DNA from: Thysanoteuthis rhombus
Lineage: Eukaryota; Mollusca; Cephalopoda; Oegopsida; Thysanoteuthidae
Direction: 5' to 3'
DNA length: 64,000 nt
Assembly (NCBI GenBank): GCA_963457665.1
Contig: OY735237.1
Span: forward strand, 8,897,914 to 8,961,913
Shown here: piece after piece, positions 24,951-37,110 of the stretch
Layout of the letters: every line of letters starts with the position of its first letter
Position numbering within the stretch: position 1 is the stretch's first letter
Position numbers and translations under genes: made by a program
The notes under the pieces: generated by a model
What the model was told of the DNA's origin: nothing
Databases searched by the model: none
What the model saw: only the letters and a program-made list of their open reading frames with translations

Positions 24951-25691
24951 TAGAACGAACTGTAAAATGTATTTTAAAAAATGTGGGTTAATGATATCAA
25001 ACCCTTCCCCCTCCTTATTATTGTTTTTGTTGATAGATCGTGATCTGCTCAGCATCAAGAATTTGAACAGTTGACTCTGTTGCTTCTGCTGAAAGTCCTT
25101 CACTTCTGAGCTAATTATTGAAAATATCCCCAAATTCAGAGATAGGAATAAAGTGGAAGGGTTTACACCTTCCTATGAGGTATGGTATTACAGTAATGAG
25201 GAGAATCTTACAAATGAAAAGTCTTTGGGAACAAGAACTAAAATGAAATTTAAAAAGCTTGAAGATTGCAACATTTAATTTTCAACTTTATTAAATATGT
25301 TTTCTTGTATGTTTTGACAACGGATATATTTTGACTTGTCAGGCCATTTCCAACATCCAGTAAATATATTCTAAGTATATGACTAGAATTTTTTGACTGG
25401 ACATTGAAAATAGTGTGACAAGCCTAAATATATCTATTGTCAAAACATGCTAAGGAGAATACACGTTTGTTAAAGTTAAAGTTGAATCTTTATGGACAAG
25501 TCAATAAAGTAAAGTTATTTCAACTTCATTTATCTTGTATATGTTGTTGTTCATCCTGTTGTCAGGCAAGATACTGCTGAATAAGTTATTTTTAGGAATA
25601 TTTTCATCATTGTTGGCGTTTTTTAATACATTTTTCCCTCCCAAAGATTGGGATAGTTTGAAAGGTTGAATATTGACAACTCTTTCTGTCT

Positions 25692-26008
25692 GTTCAGATA
25701 GTGTGATGGTTAGCACATCTGCTTCACATGCAGAAGGTCCCAGGTTTGATTCCCAATATGAGTGGAGAGCTCTTTATCAGGACAAATTCCTTGTATACTT
25801 AGCAGCTAACTGAGTACCCTAGATTGTGTGATAAGGGGAAGGTATTCCTTCGATGGACTTGAATCCTTCCAAGGGAGCAATCATAAAAACTTGCGGGTAA
25901 AAAGTCCTAGTCTCGACCAGACTTGAGACTTGCAAGGATCACTTAGTAGATGCATGTAACAGAAACCCAGAATTTATCACTGACAGTTGTACTCCACTGG
26001 AGGTTGTC
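25692..26008 (+). mobile_element. tRNA-Val(CAC)-derived SINE, best head
   Basis: The head reads AGTGTGATGGTTAGCAC. It has a perfect anticodon stem (TCTGC/GCAGA) around loop TTCACAT (anticodon CAC), then AGGTTTGATTCCC as B box. This matches metazoan tRNA-Val(CAC) layout. The body matches the 19.6-kb copy. There is no CCA end or intact acceptor stem, so it is a SINE and not a tRNA gene. Confidence 0.8.
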
Positions 26009-26159
26009 TCTTAAGAGATGGGACGTTTTACTTTTCATCTCAGACAACTTTTATTATTTACTCTGTAGGTATACAAGCAACAAATCATCACTGAAGGTCA
26101 GTCTGGTGCACTCTCCCCTAAAAATATAATGCTTGATGGTATATAACTCATGAAGTTGT

Positions 26160-26520
26160 TTAAGGAGTTTATGTAGATATCATCATCAGTAGGTGCCATT
26201 TCAGGTCCACTGCTGGACAAAGCCCTTTCCAAACTCCTCTCATTACGGTTTTATGGTTATGTTGGTTTTTTGGGATGGAAGTAGCTAATCAAGCTCCTTC
26301 TGGTTTTGAATTCAGTATTATCCTCGTAGACTGGTTGCTTCTCAAGGCCAGAGCCGAGTCAGTCCCACTATTCTACTCACTGCCCGGGGGTAGGGAAGTG
26401 GATTTATGCCTTTTCCAAGGGCATTAGTGCAAATTGACAGTAAATAGCCTCGGATGGATTCTGAATCCATTGCTCATGGTGCTAGTTATTATACCGCTTG
26501 CACCTCCACTATTTACGTAT
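26160..26520 (-). mobile_element. tRNA-derived SINE with LINE-like ATGATG tail
   Basis: On the minus strand a tRNA-like head (GCAAGCGGTATAATAACTAG, then GGATTCAGAATCC as B box) at 26450-26515 precedes a body that ends TTGTCCAGCAGTGGACCTG and TGATGATGATA at 26165-26185. The GGCxxTGxCCAGCAGTGG ending followed by ATG repeats resembles non-LTR 3' ends. This suggests the SINE borrows a LINE's machinery. Confidence 0.65.
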
Positions 26521-26614
26521 GTACAATTTTGAAAAATTAGGGATAGATCAGTTGGTTGATTTTGAAGAACTTCTGAAACTGTGGACAGATTCCTCATAAT
26601 CAATGCTACCCACA

Positions 26615-26744
26615 ACAGACGGTGTAAACGCTGTTGCTGGGTTTGGGTTATTCATATAATCATTGTCAGATCATAAATCTATTTCTTTATATCATATGTA
26701 TGTATGTATGTATCTATGTAACCGCTCATAGCAGAAACTTGAAA

Positions 26745-26801
<57 letters not shown>

Positions 26802-27062
26802 TACCTCTGAATGAGTAGGGAAAATGGATCTTTCATATCTTTTTTTTTCTAAATTCACCCCTAAATAGGTTTTTATTGGGAGGTTCAATTTACAATGACA
26901 GTATATGCCAAATTGGTCCCTTATTTTGTGTCCAGCAGCATTCATGCTCGTTTTCTGAAAATTTGTCCTTTTTAGTGATCGCAGTTCAAAAAAGCAAGGA
27001 ATGTAACCTAACCATTGATCACCTATCAAGTGACTAACCAGACCTATTTTATTTATTTGTTT
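26615..27062 (+). repeat. family-A related repeat carrying internal microsatellites
   Basis: GTTGCTGGGTTTGGGTTATT is followed by a (TATG)n and (CA)n tract (26698-26800), then GGAGGTTCAATTTACAATG, TTGTGTCCAGCAGCATTC and the GATCACC end. The GTTGCTGG...TTATTCATAT lead-in also occurs at 39.27 kb and 49.94 kb beside A copies. It therefore belongs to the repeat, and the microsatellite grew inside it. Confidence 0.65.
26698..26800 (+). repeat. (TATG)n and (CA)n microsatellites
   Basis: TATG repeats at 26698-26716 and a CA run at about 26752-26796, both inside a family-A related repeat. Confidence 0.95.
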
Positions 27063-29954
27063 TTTTTATTATAGATTTAGGATTCGAACCGTATTAGTTG
27101 TATTTTTATCAAATGACTTAATTTTGCCACCACCAATGCTTAAAAGGTAAAAAAACATGTATGGATGGCAGTGATTGATAATTTTCCTTGGAATGCATGT
27201 TTGATTTGATTCATGTTAAATTAGTTATTTTCATGTACCATTGTGATGTATTAGATACATTTTCTTCCCTAAAAATGTCTTATAAAAACCACCGTACATC
27301 CTATAAGCTGACCACTGTTTGCATGTCTGCCAGTTTCTATAATCTGATCTGGCATTCCCTGGTCCCCCAGGCGGTTGTGAATCTTGAGTCCCCACATACA
27401 TTGAACAGAAACCAACGCCATGTGTGAGGACACGAAAGGATGGCTCAAGGCCTTGCAGCTCCGGGGGATGGCAAGCTCTATGTAAACACGGATGCCGTAG
27501 ACCACTGAACCTGAACCACTGCTGAGTGTCGGAGAACTGGCCAGGGATAAGTCTAACCCAATTAGACCGTCCTCATAAGGGGAAGCCTATGGTAGGTAGA
27601 GATGGGGAAGAAGTCATCATTGACAGTGACAGACTACTAATCTTATTTCTGGATCCCAAATTATATATATATGATTTAAATTTAGTCTTCCATCCTGGTT
27701 TGTGATGAATTCATCCGTGAGGATTTCAAACTGAAATTAGATTAGATTTCATTGGAGTAAATATTACTTGGTTATTAAGGCTGGGTGGTATGGATAAAAA
27801 TATCCCTGTATTGTCAAGCTGAATACAGACATACGATATATTTCCCAGTATTTCCTCATGTTCAGTTGTAAGTTGAAGGCTTGTGTGATTTCACAAAGAC
27901 TTCTATTAAAACAAACTGAAATTAAAATAACAATAGATAAAATGAATCAAAAAATAAGCATATCTCTACATTTTCAACTCTAACAAGAACATTGAATGCT
28001 AAGACTATTAGAAAGTAAAGATAGAGTAGAAAATAGTTTCTTAGTGAGGTAGAAACTTGAAAGAACTTTTAAAGAGAGAAGGGTGGGTTTAGTGTGCATG
28101 TGCAGAGTGAAAGTAGTGACATGCACAATTTGGGAGGGGGACAAGCGAGCTTGAGAGAAAAAGAGCTAGATCTAGCTCTAAAATGGCTAAATTGGCATCA
28201 TTATAGCTACATCAGTGTAAACACTATTGCTTATACCATGTATTAAGATATACTAGTATATCACATGAAGTCGATACACCGGCAAGCCCTACTTGGTATT
28301 ATGTATTTTTTTCCTGATTATTACCTTCTAAATTCGGGTGCGTCTCATGCATTGGAGCGAGTCGTAAGCTGGTAATATTTCATTAATACATTCAATGCCA
28401 TACAGCACGTGTGTTGCAAATTGCTTTTGGAGCACATGTGTCTGCTCTGCAGTTTTATTTAAGACGATATGATATGGTAACTCATAATATGAATAGCTAT
28501 GGCCATGGGCTAAACTTGGTTTCTACCTTATAGCATTGAGCAGAGAATGTAGTAATTTTAATGTGCTGTCTAAAGTAGCAGAGAATATGATAATTTGCTT
28601 AACTTGACTTCTGTCCTTTTGATTCCGAATTAAGACTGGCTGCTTCAGGATCAAGCTTTTTTCTGAACACAACTACTCCAGCCACTGAGCCAAATATTAA
28701 AGAAGGAAAAAAAAATGCGTATAATATTTCAAGTTTCAACTATGGATTGTTGGGGCTAAGAAGAGTTGAGAAGAAAGAGTAATAAATTCTGATTAAAAGA
28801 ATTTGTTTAGATAATTCAATCTGACATCCATAGGTTTCTATTTTCTCTATCTCTCTTTTGTTGATTGATGACATGAGAATAGAATCTGTCTCTCTCTTTT
28901 CCCTTCTCTCTCAATCCATCATTTTAATCTTTTTAGTTTTAATTGGAAGTCTGAACTTGTCATTGGTGTTAGGTTAGGAAAATAATCAAATCAGTGGGTA
29001 AATTCTGAGAAGGAGAACTAACAGGTTTGACCCAAAGCCAAAAAAGCACTTTACATAACTAACACCTCAGTAATCTTTAAAATACTCCAGATTATTTTTG
29101 GTTCTTAATTACATAATCCAAGTATGACCAACAAATTTTTCATTCATTTATGCTCACATATGTGTGTGCATATATATATATATATAAATATATAAAAATC
29201 TGTGGATCTGTGCCTCAAGTTGCAGCCAGCCATAGTATCCTATGGATCTGCCCCTTTATTTATTGACAGTCATACTGTCCTGATTCTCCTTCTTGGTAGT
29301 ACTCTATAGCCAGCATGGCATCCGCCAACTATGGAATATTCCAGTCTTATGGGGATAATCCAAGTTGAGCTTCACAGTCAGAATACTCCTATACAGACAC
29401 AGCAGACTCCGATAGCTAGCTTGCATCTGCCAGGAAAAGAACACTCCAGTCAAATCCACGACCTAAAGACCTTGCTTCTACTTGTGATACATCGCTGGAA
29501 CATAGGATACAAACCCTTGGTTTAAAAGGTAGGGTTTAACCTGGGCTTTTCACAGTTCACCTTAAAACTCCATTGCTCTGGCTGGAGGGTTATTTTGCGC
29601 ACAGGTCCCGATGTCTATGGTCCTACTACTGTGGAAAATCCTTCCAACAAGTCTTCGTTCATGGAGCCAAGCCATCATACATGTTTGAATTCACAACGAG
29701 AAAAAATAGTTTTATTCAAATTAATTTTTTTCCACTAACATGTTTTGCCTTTCAGCTTTGTCATTTCAATAATGTTTTATTTAAAATTGCCATTTTGATA
29801 AGATTTCATGATATAACACATGAGCAGCAAACAGCAAGTATTCTAGAATTGTTACTTGAAATGATCAAAGATTTCAATAGTGTTTCATTTAAAATTTCTA
29901 TTTTGATAAAGCCAAAAGGCAAAACAGACATTAGGCTCTTGCTAAGAACCTTCA
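27063..29954. other. no gene; two GC-richer unclassified blocks
   Basis: 27340-27620 (with GAGGACACGAAAGGATGGC) and 29230-29700 (with CATCTGCCAGGAAAAGAACA) are clearly GC-richer than their surroundings and have no long frame. They look like 5' parts of retroelements, the second lying just upstream of an RTE fragment. This is unproven. Confidence 0.4.
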
Positions 29955-30662
29955 TGATCTCCAAATAATCCTAGACGAGCGAAATGAAGAAAGCAAGAAA
30001 GTTGGCCTCTTCATGAATTTCAGTAAAACAAATATCATGATCAACAAACTTGTTGAGAACAAGAAAACAGTAATTAAAATCGAGAAAAGTAAACCCCTAC
30101 ATCTCCCAAGGACAACAAATCTCCATGAAATCCTCAAAAGAAGGGGAAATCAAATCTCACTAATTTGGCAAGCTTTCAGTTCAGCAAGCTAGCTTTTCAA
30201 GAACAAGAAAGTTTCTATTGTCCCTAAAAAGGAGGGTATACAACAAATGCATCCTCCAAATAGTCACCTATGGAGCAGAGACGTGGAACCCAACCAAAAG
30301 ATTGACCCTTAAACTGAGAACCATGCAACGTGCACAGGAGAGAATCATGCTCAACCTCACATGGAGAGATCACAAGACAACACAGAGAAAAGACAGGAGT
30401 CCAAGATATCAAAGGAATTGTTAGAAAACTCAAATGCCACAGGCTTGACATGTTGCAAGAATGTCAGACAACCACTGGACATCACAACACACAATGTGGA
30501 TCCCTGGAGATCATATGCAAAATTGTGGCTGAGAGAAAGTAAGATGGCATGACAAGCTAAACAAATTCAGAAAGTACTGGCTTGGCAACACCAATGATAG
30601 AGAGGTGAATCTTGGGGAACATTTTTATCCGACAATGGATGCTGAAAGGATGATGATTATGA
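29955..30662 (+). mobile_element. RTE-like 3' fragment
   Basis: The plus strand covers the thumb segment (SKKVGLFMNFSKTNI), YGAETWNPTKRLTLK, the DHKT block and the family 3' end, closing with GATGATGATTATGATGA. Numerous stops. It is 5'-truncated near the repeat-like block at 29.2-29.7 kb. Confidence 0.8.
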
Positions 30663-30990
30663 TGATTTTTCCTTATGTCAGACTAATATATATTATTCAA
30701 TATTATTATTAATATTATCATATCTAAAAACTAATCATATATATATTTATATTTATAAGAGAACAATTATAAAATATACAACAAATGTGAGTGTATGTAC
30801 TAAGTAGATCTTAGTTTTAAAAAAGTGCTCAATACCATTTGTAGAGGGGATATAAAATGAGTGATGATTTTATTTCCTCTTATGGCTCATAACAGAGTGT
30901 ACATACTGTTTCACTCGAAAAAAGATTTTCAAATGAAAATCTTATCTCAATTGAAACAGAATGTACAATCTACTCATTTTTATTTATAAG

Positions 30991-30993
<3 letters not shown>

Positions 30994-31050
<57 letters not shown>

Positions 31051-31055
31051 ATATA
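30994..31055 (+). repeat. (TA)n microsatellite
   Basis: About 30 TA units with one TTA interruption. Confidence 0.95.
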
Positions 31056-31572
31056 AAGAGTATAATGAGACAGCAATTATTTGATTTTTTCATTGATTTT
31101 CTTAGTTTGCATACAATTCGTCAGTGTGTTGCATTAGTTTCAGCCACAAATTTGAACAGATTTATTTATAATTACACTTGTGAAAAAAAGACAATGTTTG
31201 AAATGTAAGTATAGAATTGTAATGAGAAGTTGTACTAATTACTCTTTGAAAACAACTGTCACACTTTCTTGATGATGACTGATGATGGTTGAAAGATCTT
31301 GAACAACTTTTGAATAGTTTTGAAAAAAACTTTGACATTAATAAAAGTTTTGTATGCAAATTAGGAATAGTAACCAAAAAATCGGATAGACTGAGTTTGC
31401 CTGTTTTCTTAACAATCTATCTTCAAATATATTTATTGGAAGCTAAAAAATCCTATGTAGGCAGAATTGAAAAAAAAAACAAAAAACAAACAATTTCTAA
31501 CTTCTCATTAAAGCTATACCAGTCAAAAATGACCGAAAAGGAAGAAAAATGGGAAAAAAAGTTCAAACAAAA

Positions 31573-32188
31573 GCCAATCAGAGCTTTGATTTATTGTTTT
31601 ATTTTTTTGACTTGGTGAAACAATCCCTGCTGCTACCCACAATGAGTCTTACTCTCTTTAATCAGCTACAAAGAGAAATTAGAAATGGTTTGTTTTTGTT
31701 CTTTGATTCTGCCCACACAGGATCTTTAGCAGCTTCCAAACTAACACTCTGACACAAAGTCAGAGCAGTCAGTTACATATTGGCTGCTGCCCACATTGTC
31801 ACATAACTCTTACTCGCTTCTTCTCTTTAATCAGTATTAAAGAGAGGAAGTGGGTAAAACTTATGTTTCCACCGTGACTCTTTGATGTGAATAGATAAAC
31901 ACACATACACACCAGTTTGGTGACACTGGTATTCATAATTAAAGATTGTTTATATGAAACTTACATACGGAAATGACTTCATTTTCCATTGTTTTAGCTC
32001 ATCCTATAAACACGTCTATCAACAGGATTATAGCATGGTAAGTTGTTTGAATTTTGGACTCTCCTGAAAACCAAGTTGAAATGTGTGGGCATTGTCAAAT
32101 TTTAGATGTGTATGAGATGAAAAAGTATTAGACATTTTTGTAGATGGGATCACAGGAAGAGAAATTTTGCATAGTACAGCCACAGATT
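31573..32188 (+). repeat. family-F dispersed repeat, copy 2
   Basis: Partner of 24343-24950, in the same orientation 7.2 kb away, with the same internal duplication. Confidence 0.75.
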
Positions 32189-32299
32189 ATTCATGTTAAG
32201 CACCCCTTCCTTTACTAAATCCTCAAATGAAGGTTAAAAACCTCAGTGCATTTTCATACCACTTTAGAGAAACAATTCATTTATTTCTTGTCGCTGTTC

Positions 32300-32515
32300 A
32301 GGGGAAAGGGGTTTGGTTAGTATTATTGTGCATAATATAGAGATTGGTCTCCACCTTGGAATTAATGGCATTGCCACTGGAGGTTTTCTGCATGATCCCC
32401 AACAGCTCACCGCACCTGGTATTTCGAGACTGTAACCAATCTAGGTACCGACCAGGCTCAACATATCTTAACTTCAGTGATTGTATAAGAACTGATGTAT
32501 CCAACATGATTTGGC
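32300..32515 (-). mobile_element. 5S rRNA-derived SINE (SINE3 type) or 5S pseudogene
   Basis: The minus strand from about 32512 to 32403 follows the 5S rRNA gene: CTGAAGTTAAG, GCCTGGTCGGTACCTAGAT, then GAAATACCAGGTGCGGTGAG. These are the internal control region and 3' part, with scattered substitutions. A non-5S body (ACCTCCAGTGGCAATGCCAT and more) continues to about 32300, as expected for a 5S-headed SINE rather than a rDNA gene. Confidence 0.75.
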
Positions 32516-32782
32516 AGTAATGACTGATAAGTGATGAATCGTGGAAAAAGTTGGGCTTGCTCCGTTGGTAACATTAGTTACAACAACGTATTTTTTTGCG
32601 TGGCCCCGAATCCAAAATTTTGTTCGTCAGAAAACTGGTTCAGTACTGGACCGTTTATTCGGTGAGCTTGGAACCAGAGCTGAGCTTGATGTCTTAGTTT
32701 TCTAGATTTCTTGACCATCGATTGATATGTGCTTGAAGTATAGAATTAAAAAAGAAAAGTAAAGAACGAAATTGTATTTAAC

Positions 32783-33257
32783 TTGCCATCACAGTCAATA
32801 ACTGAACAACCATAGCGCCGAAATTTAAAGTCGTGTAAAAGAAATTTCATTGAAGAATGAATATGGTGAAAATAGATTTCATTTATGACAATACTGGGAT
32901 TTTCATTCGAAAAATATCTAAAATAAAGTAAAAACAACAAACATCTAGAAACATCTAGATTCTAGAGAATCTAGTTTTCATTTATAAACCTTTCAGAAAA
33001 AAAGTAGAAGCTTGTTTTCCAAAAATAAAAGAAAAACTTTAGAAGGAGTCTAGTGGAGTACTGATGCCAATTTTCAAGTCTATTGACAAAACTGTATGGC
33101 CAGGAACACTGGAAAATGCAAACAAATAAACTGTCGAGAACTACTCCGAAAAAAACGAGCCTTTGACCGAACAAGCAGACAAACCAGCAAACTAATACAT
33201 ACATATATAGAAAAGGAATAGAAATCTTCGCCATCTTTGATGGCCTGGGTTGTTCAA
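32783..33257 (+). mobile_element. family-B MITE-like element
   Basis: About 475 bp, with near-terminal inverted repeats: GAACAACCATAGCG near the start and, at the end, a CTTTGATGGCC hairpin followed by a GG.TTGTTCAA terminus. Shared landmarks are ATGACA.TACTGG, CATCTAGATTCTAGAGAATC, GTCTAGTGGAGTACTGATGC and TATGGCCAGGA. No coding capacity. Confidence 0.7.
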
Positions 33258-33360
33258 CAGATACAAATCAATACACTTCTAAAGCAGAGTCTGTTTGATC
33301 TTTATTAATCCACTTAATATTCTGAAAATATAAAATATACGATGAAAAGTAATTATATTA

Positions 33361-33735
33361 GGGTGTTTGGAAAGTAGTTCCGTACTTTCATGTTCGGAAA
33401 GTAATTACGTATGTCCCAAAAGGAGATGAAATCAAATGCCAGTGAAGTTTAATTAAATACCATTCATCAATAATGTAATCACCATCATTATCAATGACAG
33501 CAGTCCAACAGGAGGGCAAATTTACGATTCCTCGTCGGAAAAATTATGCCTATTTTTTTTTTTCCTCTCTTAAATCTCTATCCTCCATCGGGTTGAACTG
33601 TAGACGACACACTGCCGGATAGAAGAGATGATGAACCAAATCCAGACATCGTCTTATACCATTTGATCCTGATGTTGCCTTAGTTGGTTGGCTTACGATT
33701 TATGAATAAAATACGTAATTACTTTCCAAACAGCC
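33361..33735 (-). mobile_element. mariner deletion derivative with intact TIRs and TA target duplication
   Basis: A 375-bp element is bounded by inverted repeats of about 28 bp. The left end is GGGTGTTTGGAAAGTAGTTC and the right end, read inward, is GGCTGTTTGGAAAGTAATTA. It is flanked by TA at 33359-33360 and 33736-33737. On the minus strand the inner sequence still encodes the end of a mariner transposase (FFRRGIVNLPSCW, then DNDGDYIIDEW), matching the family's C-terminal GI.LP.RW...GDYI pattern. The catalytic core is deleted, so the copy is non-autonomous. Confidence 0.85.
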
Positions 33736-34510
33736 TAATATGATAACGTACAGATTTATCCTCTTCAAAAACAGGATTTGTTTAAATAGTAATAACCCTC
33801 TAAGCTTCATCTGAAGACAACTGAACCACCTCACGAAAATTAAAACAAAAAGCGCCTGAGCGGCAAACTACTACAAAGACCTCATGATTTAAAAGTAGCC
33901 AGTTTATTAGTTACCCAACCCAGCCTCCTGGAAATTGGATAAATGGTTTGTTACTGTATGAACATTTTTATATTACTTATGTTTTGTATTTCTTCGCATC
34001 TTTCCTTTTTATACTGGGGGGCGCAAAAGTTACGAAAAGATTCTAAACACTCATATTTTTTTGAGTTTTTATGATTTTAAAATTGATAATAACTGATGGA
34101 ATACATAAACAAGGGAATTTAATTAACCTACGTACGGAAATCTATTTCTTTCTAATACCTGACTGTTGTAACATCAAAGTCTTGCTCTTTAAAAAAAACT
34201 GTCTACAAAACGTTTTGAAGGATTTCTGCTCCGCTGAACACGTCAAAGATTTCATTTATATTTCGGACCGAACTTGTCTCTCTGTGATCACAGAGACCAA
34301 TTCTTGAAAATGACGAAACAAACAATTAATCATAGACTCAGATGGCAATGTAAGCAATTCAAGAAATGGGGACATGCACTCTGGGTTACCATTAAAGGTA
34401 TTCAAAATTAAATTATTTTACTTTAGTTGCATAGTTGTGTAATTTTCCTCGATGAATTCCTAACAGCTCCTTTATTCTTCGAGAAGAGAAAAAAACAAAA
34501 TATTATAACT

Positions 34511-34910
34511 CGCCATCATAATCAATAACTTAACAACCGTAGCGTCAAAATTTGAAGTCATCTAAAAATGAATTCCATGAAAGAATTAATATGGTCAGAA
34601 TAAAATCTATTTATGACATCACTGGCATTTTCCACCACTAAAATAGAGTAAAAAAAATTTAGATTCAAAAGAATTAGACGTTGTTAATAACCCTGTTAAA
34701 ATGAGGTTACAAAAAGGTCAAAAAAGCTTTTATCATATAAAAAAAAAAAAGCAAAAACATTCTTAGCAGGATCTAGTGGAGTACTGAAGCCAATTTTGAA
34801 GTCTTTTGACAAAACATTATGGCCAGGGGGTGCTGAAACTCTTAAAGACACACACGCACGTATAAAAAGCAAAAGAGCCTTCGCCAACTTTGGTGGCTAA
34901 GGCTGTTCAA
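34511..34910 (+). mobile_element. family-B MITE-like element
   Basis: Starts CGCCATCATAATCAATAAC, carries GATCTAGTGGAGTACTGAAG and TATGGCCAGGGGG, and ends GGTGGCTAAGGCTGTTCAA. Confidence 0.7.
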
Positions 34911-35449
34911 AAGAAAAAGTTATGATTGTTTTAAAGCCTTTTTTTACTTTTGCACCACCATGTAATATCCTGCAAGGATTTCTACAATTTCTACGGGGAT
35001 GGAGGCTGTTAGCTGTTATCAAAAGAAAAAAAGACGAGGAAAAACTAAAATCTTCTGATTTTCGTTGAAAATTTTTTAATCGAAATCCTAGCGTTTGTCT
35101 GGTTTGATTTCACTGTTGCTGTATTCGGAGTTCGTCTTTAATCCTCCACACTGATTTTGAATAAAGAGCCAGCGTTTGAACTATTTCATCATTATGTACA
35201 GATCTTCCTTTTTTAAAATTTTTTAAAATATTTTGAGTTTCAAAAAATGCACAAATTTGAACATTTCTGATGAAGTGGAGCCTGTTTTCAGTGAAGTCAG
35301 ATTTTATTTTGATGACTCATCATAATTTTGAAATAAAGAGCAAATCGGTTTAGCACACATTGAATCAGACACACATTTACTTTTCAGGCTTCATCAAGTT
35401 CTGCCAGCAAAGGAATTCTTTTCTTGTTCTAAACATACATATATAAGAG

Positions 35450-35655
35450 ATGGATGTGTTTAGTCTGACCTTATGAATTGTGTTATATTATATAGGAACT
35501 CATTTGAAATGATCTCCCATCCTTACTCGGTTGATATATCATTCAATTTAGACAACGTAAATAGAATAAACAATGGAAGAAGGTGGGGCTACTGAAGAAA
35601 TCAAACCTACCAGCGATAGGGTAGCCGCTCCAATGTAGCGATGCATTTACTATTG
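35450..35655 (-). mobile_element. family-D tRNA-derived SINE
   Basis: On the minus strand a tRNA-like head (GCTACATTGGAGCGGCTACC ... GGTTTGATTTCTTCAG, about 35650-35595) is followed by the body GTTTATTCTATTTACGTTGT and GGAGATCATTTCAAATGAG. The same body occurs at 43.1-43.4 kb and 57.0-57.2 kb. Confidence 0.65.
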
Positions 35656-35739
35656 TGCTAAACAGTCCACCGGTGATGCAAAGGCCAAATAACTGCTTTT
35701 AATACTGCAGTAGTTCTATATAATATAACACCATTTATA

Positions 35740-35742
<3 letters not shown>

Positions 35743-35781
<39 letters not shown>
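35743..35781 (+). repeat. (TA)n microsatellite
   Basis: About 19 TA units, about 90 bp from the family-D SINE at 35.5 kb. Confidence 0.95.
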
Positions 35782-35783
<2 letters not shown>

Positions 35784-36156
35784 TGGAACCACAATGTATG
35801 AACACATTTCTATTCATATAAATCTATATACAAACAACTTCGAGAAAAAAAACTATCCTTTTATACGTATATATATATCATTATATCCGAATTGAAGGAA
35901 GCCAGACAGTTTCTCTCCAGTGAATGTAAACACATCGTAACGAAAGACGGAAATATGTTTTAAATGTTTCTAAGCTTATCGCGAGTTTCTTGGATAAATG
36001 AGATAGACTATCAAATGAAGCAGGGAAATACATTTTAAATGTTTCTAAAATATCGTATCCGTTTTTTATGCAAATAAACTATAGCAAGAGGTGAGATGAA
36101 TGTGATTGTATGCATTTTTTTTGTAAAAAAAGACGGTAACGAAAGAAGAGAAAAAC

Positions 36157-36568
36157 TCGCCATCACTGTCAATAATTGGACAACCATAGCGTCAAAATTT
36201 GAAGTAGAACAAAAATTCAATTGAAAAAGAAATATTGTCAGAATGAGCACAATCTATGACATCACTGGCCTTTTACACTGGAAAAAACATCTAAGATAGA
36301 GTTAAAAGAAATATCTAGATTCTGGAGAATCCTTATATCATTAATAGACCCGTCAAAAGGACCCCAAAATAGCCAAAATATTTTTATTCCAGAAAAAACA
36401 AAATAATTTTAGAAGGCGTCTAGTGGAGTGCTGATGCCAATTTACAAGTCTGTAGACAAAACAGTATGGAATGTAGCGCTGGGACACATAAACACATATA
36501 AAACACAAACATTTCTTTAAAAAAAGAATAAAACCTTTCGCTATCTTTGATGGCTATGATTGCTCAAT
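36157..36568 (+). mobile_element. family-B MITE-like element
   Basis: Starts CTCGCCATCACTGTCAATAA, carries GCGTCTAGTGGAGTGCTGAT, and ends with the hairpin CTATCTTTGATGGCTATG and ATTGCTCAA. Confidence 0.7.
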
Positions 36569-37017
36569 ACTTTCTTCGATGGAAAGGAAAATTTTTTGTG
36601 CAGGTTTCATGTTTAATTCCATGCATGTCAGTCTTATTTTGCAGGTTTAATTAACTAATATTTTGAGTTAAAAATGTTTCATAAGGGGTTAATCCAATTT
36701 TCATTTTTTTTTTTTACGAAAAAAATTGATTCAATAAATGAAAAAAATGATATTGGAACAACCATCAGGAACAGATTAATTTTGTATATTGGAGTTCCAC
36801 TGTTTATATAAAAATGAAGACATTATTATACACTGATCTATTCAGACTAGTATCCTTGCCTTGCTTGTTATGGTCACAATGTTTCGGCTATTGTACCCTC
36901 TGACCTTCTCCAAGTTTCTGTCATACTTGATAAACTTCCGGTAATTTCAAACCAAACACATCATTCGATTTACATGGTTAGACTGTTCTCATTCTATGAG
37001 TATACGACTTTTTTTGC

Positions 37018-37110
37018 ATTACCCGATCGAAGGATTGAACTTGCAACCGCCAGACAGACTACTAGATACACTTAAGCAACTCTTTCATCCATTTAACCAG
37101 TTGTTCCAAA
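37018..37110 (-). mobile_element. tRNA-like sequence
   Basis: The minus strand has TTAAATGGATGAAAGAGTTG and then GCAAGTTCAATCCTTCGATC in tRNA-like spacing. Diverged. Confidence 0.45.

Noticed and set aside
25692-25770. Functional tRNA-Val gene
   Set aside because: The acceptor stem does not pair and a SINE body follows in three copies, so it is a SINE head.
29573-29968. Plus-strand frame of 131 codons
   Set aside because: Half lies in an unclassified GC-richer block and half in AT-rich sequence; no recognisable domain, no conserved motif.
32403-32512. Functional 5S rRNA gene
   Set aside because: Many substitutions in the internal promoter, no T-run terminator, single copy and an attached foreign body.
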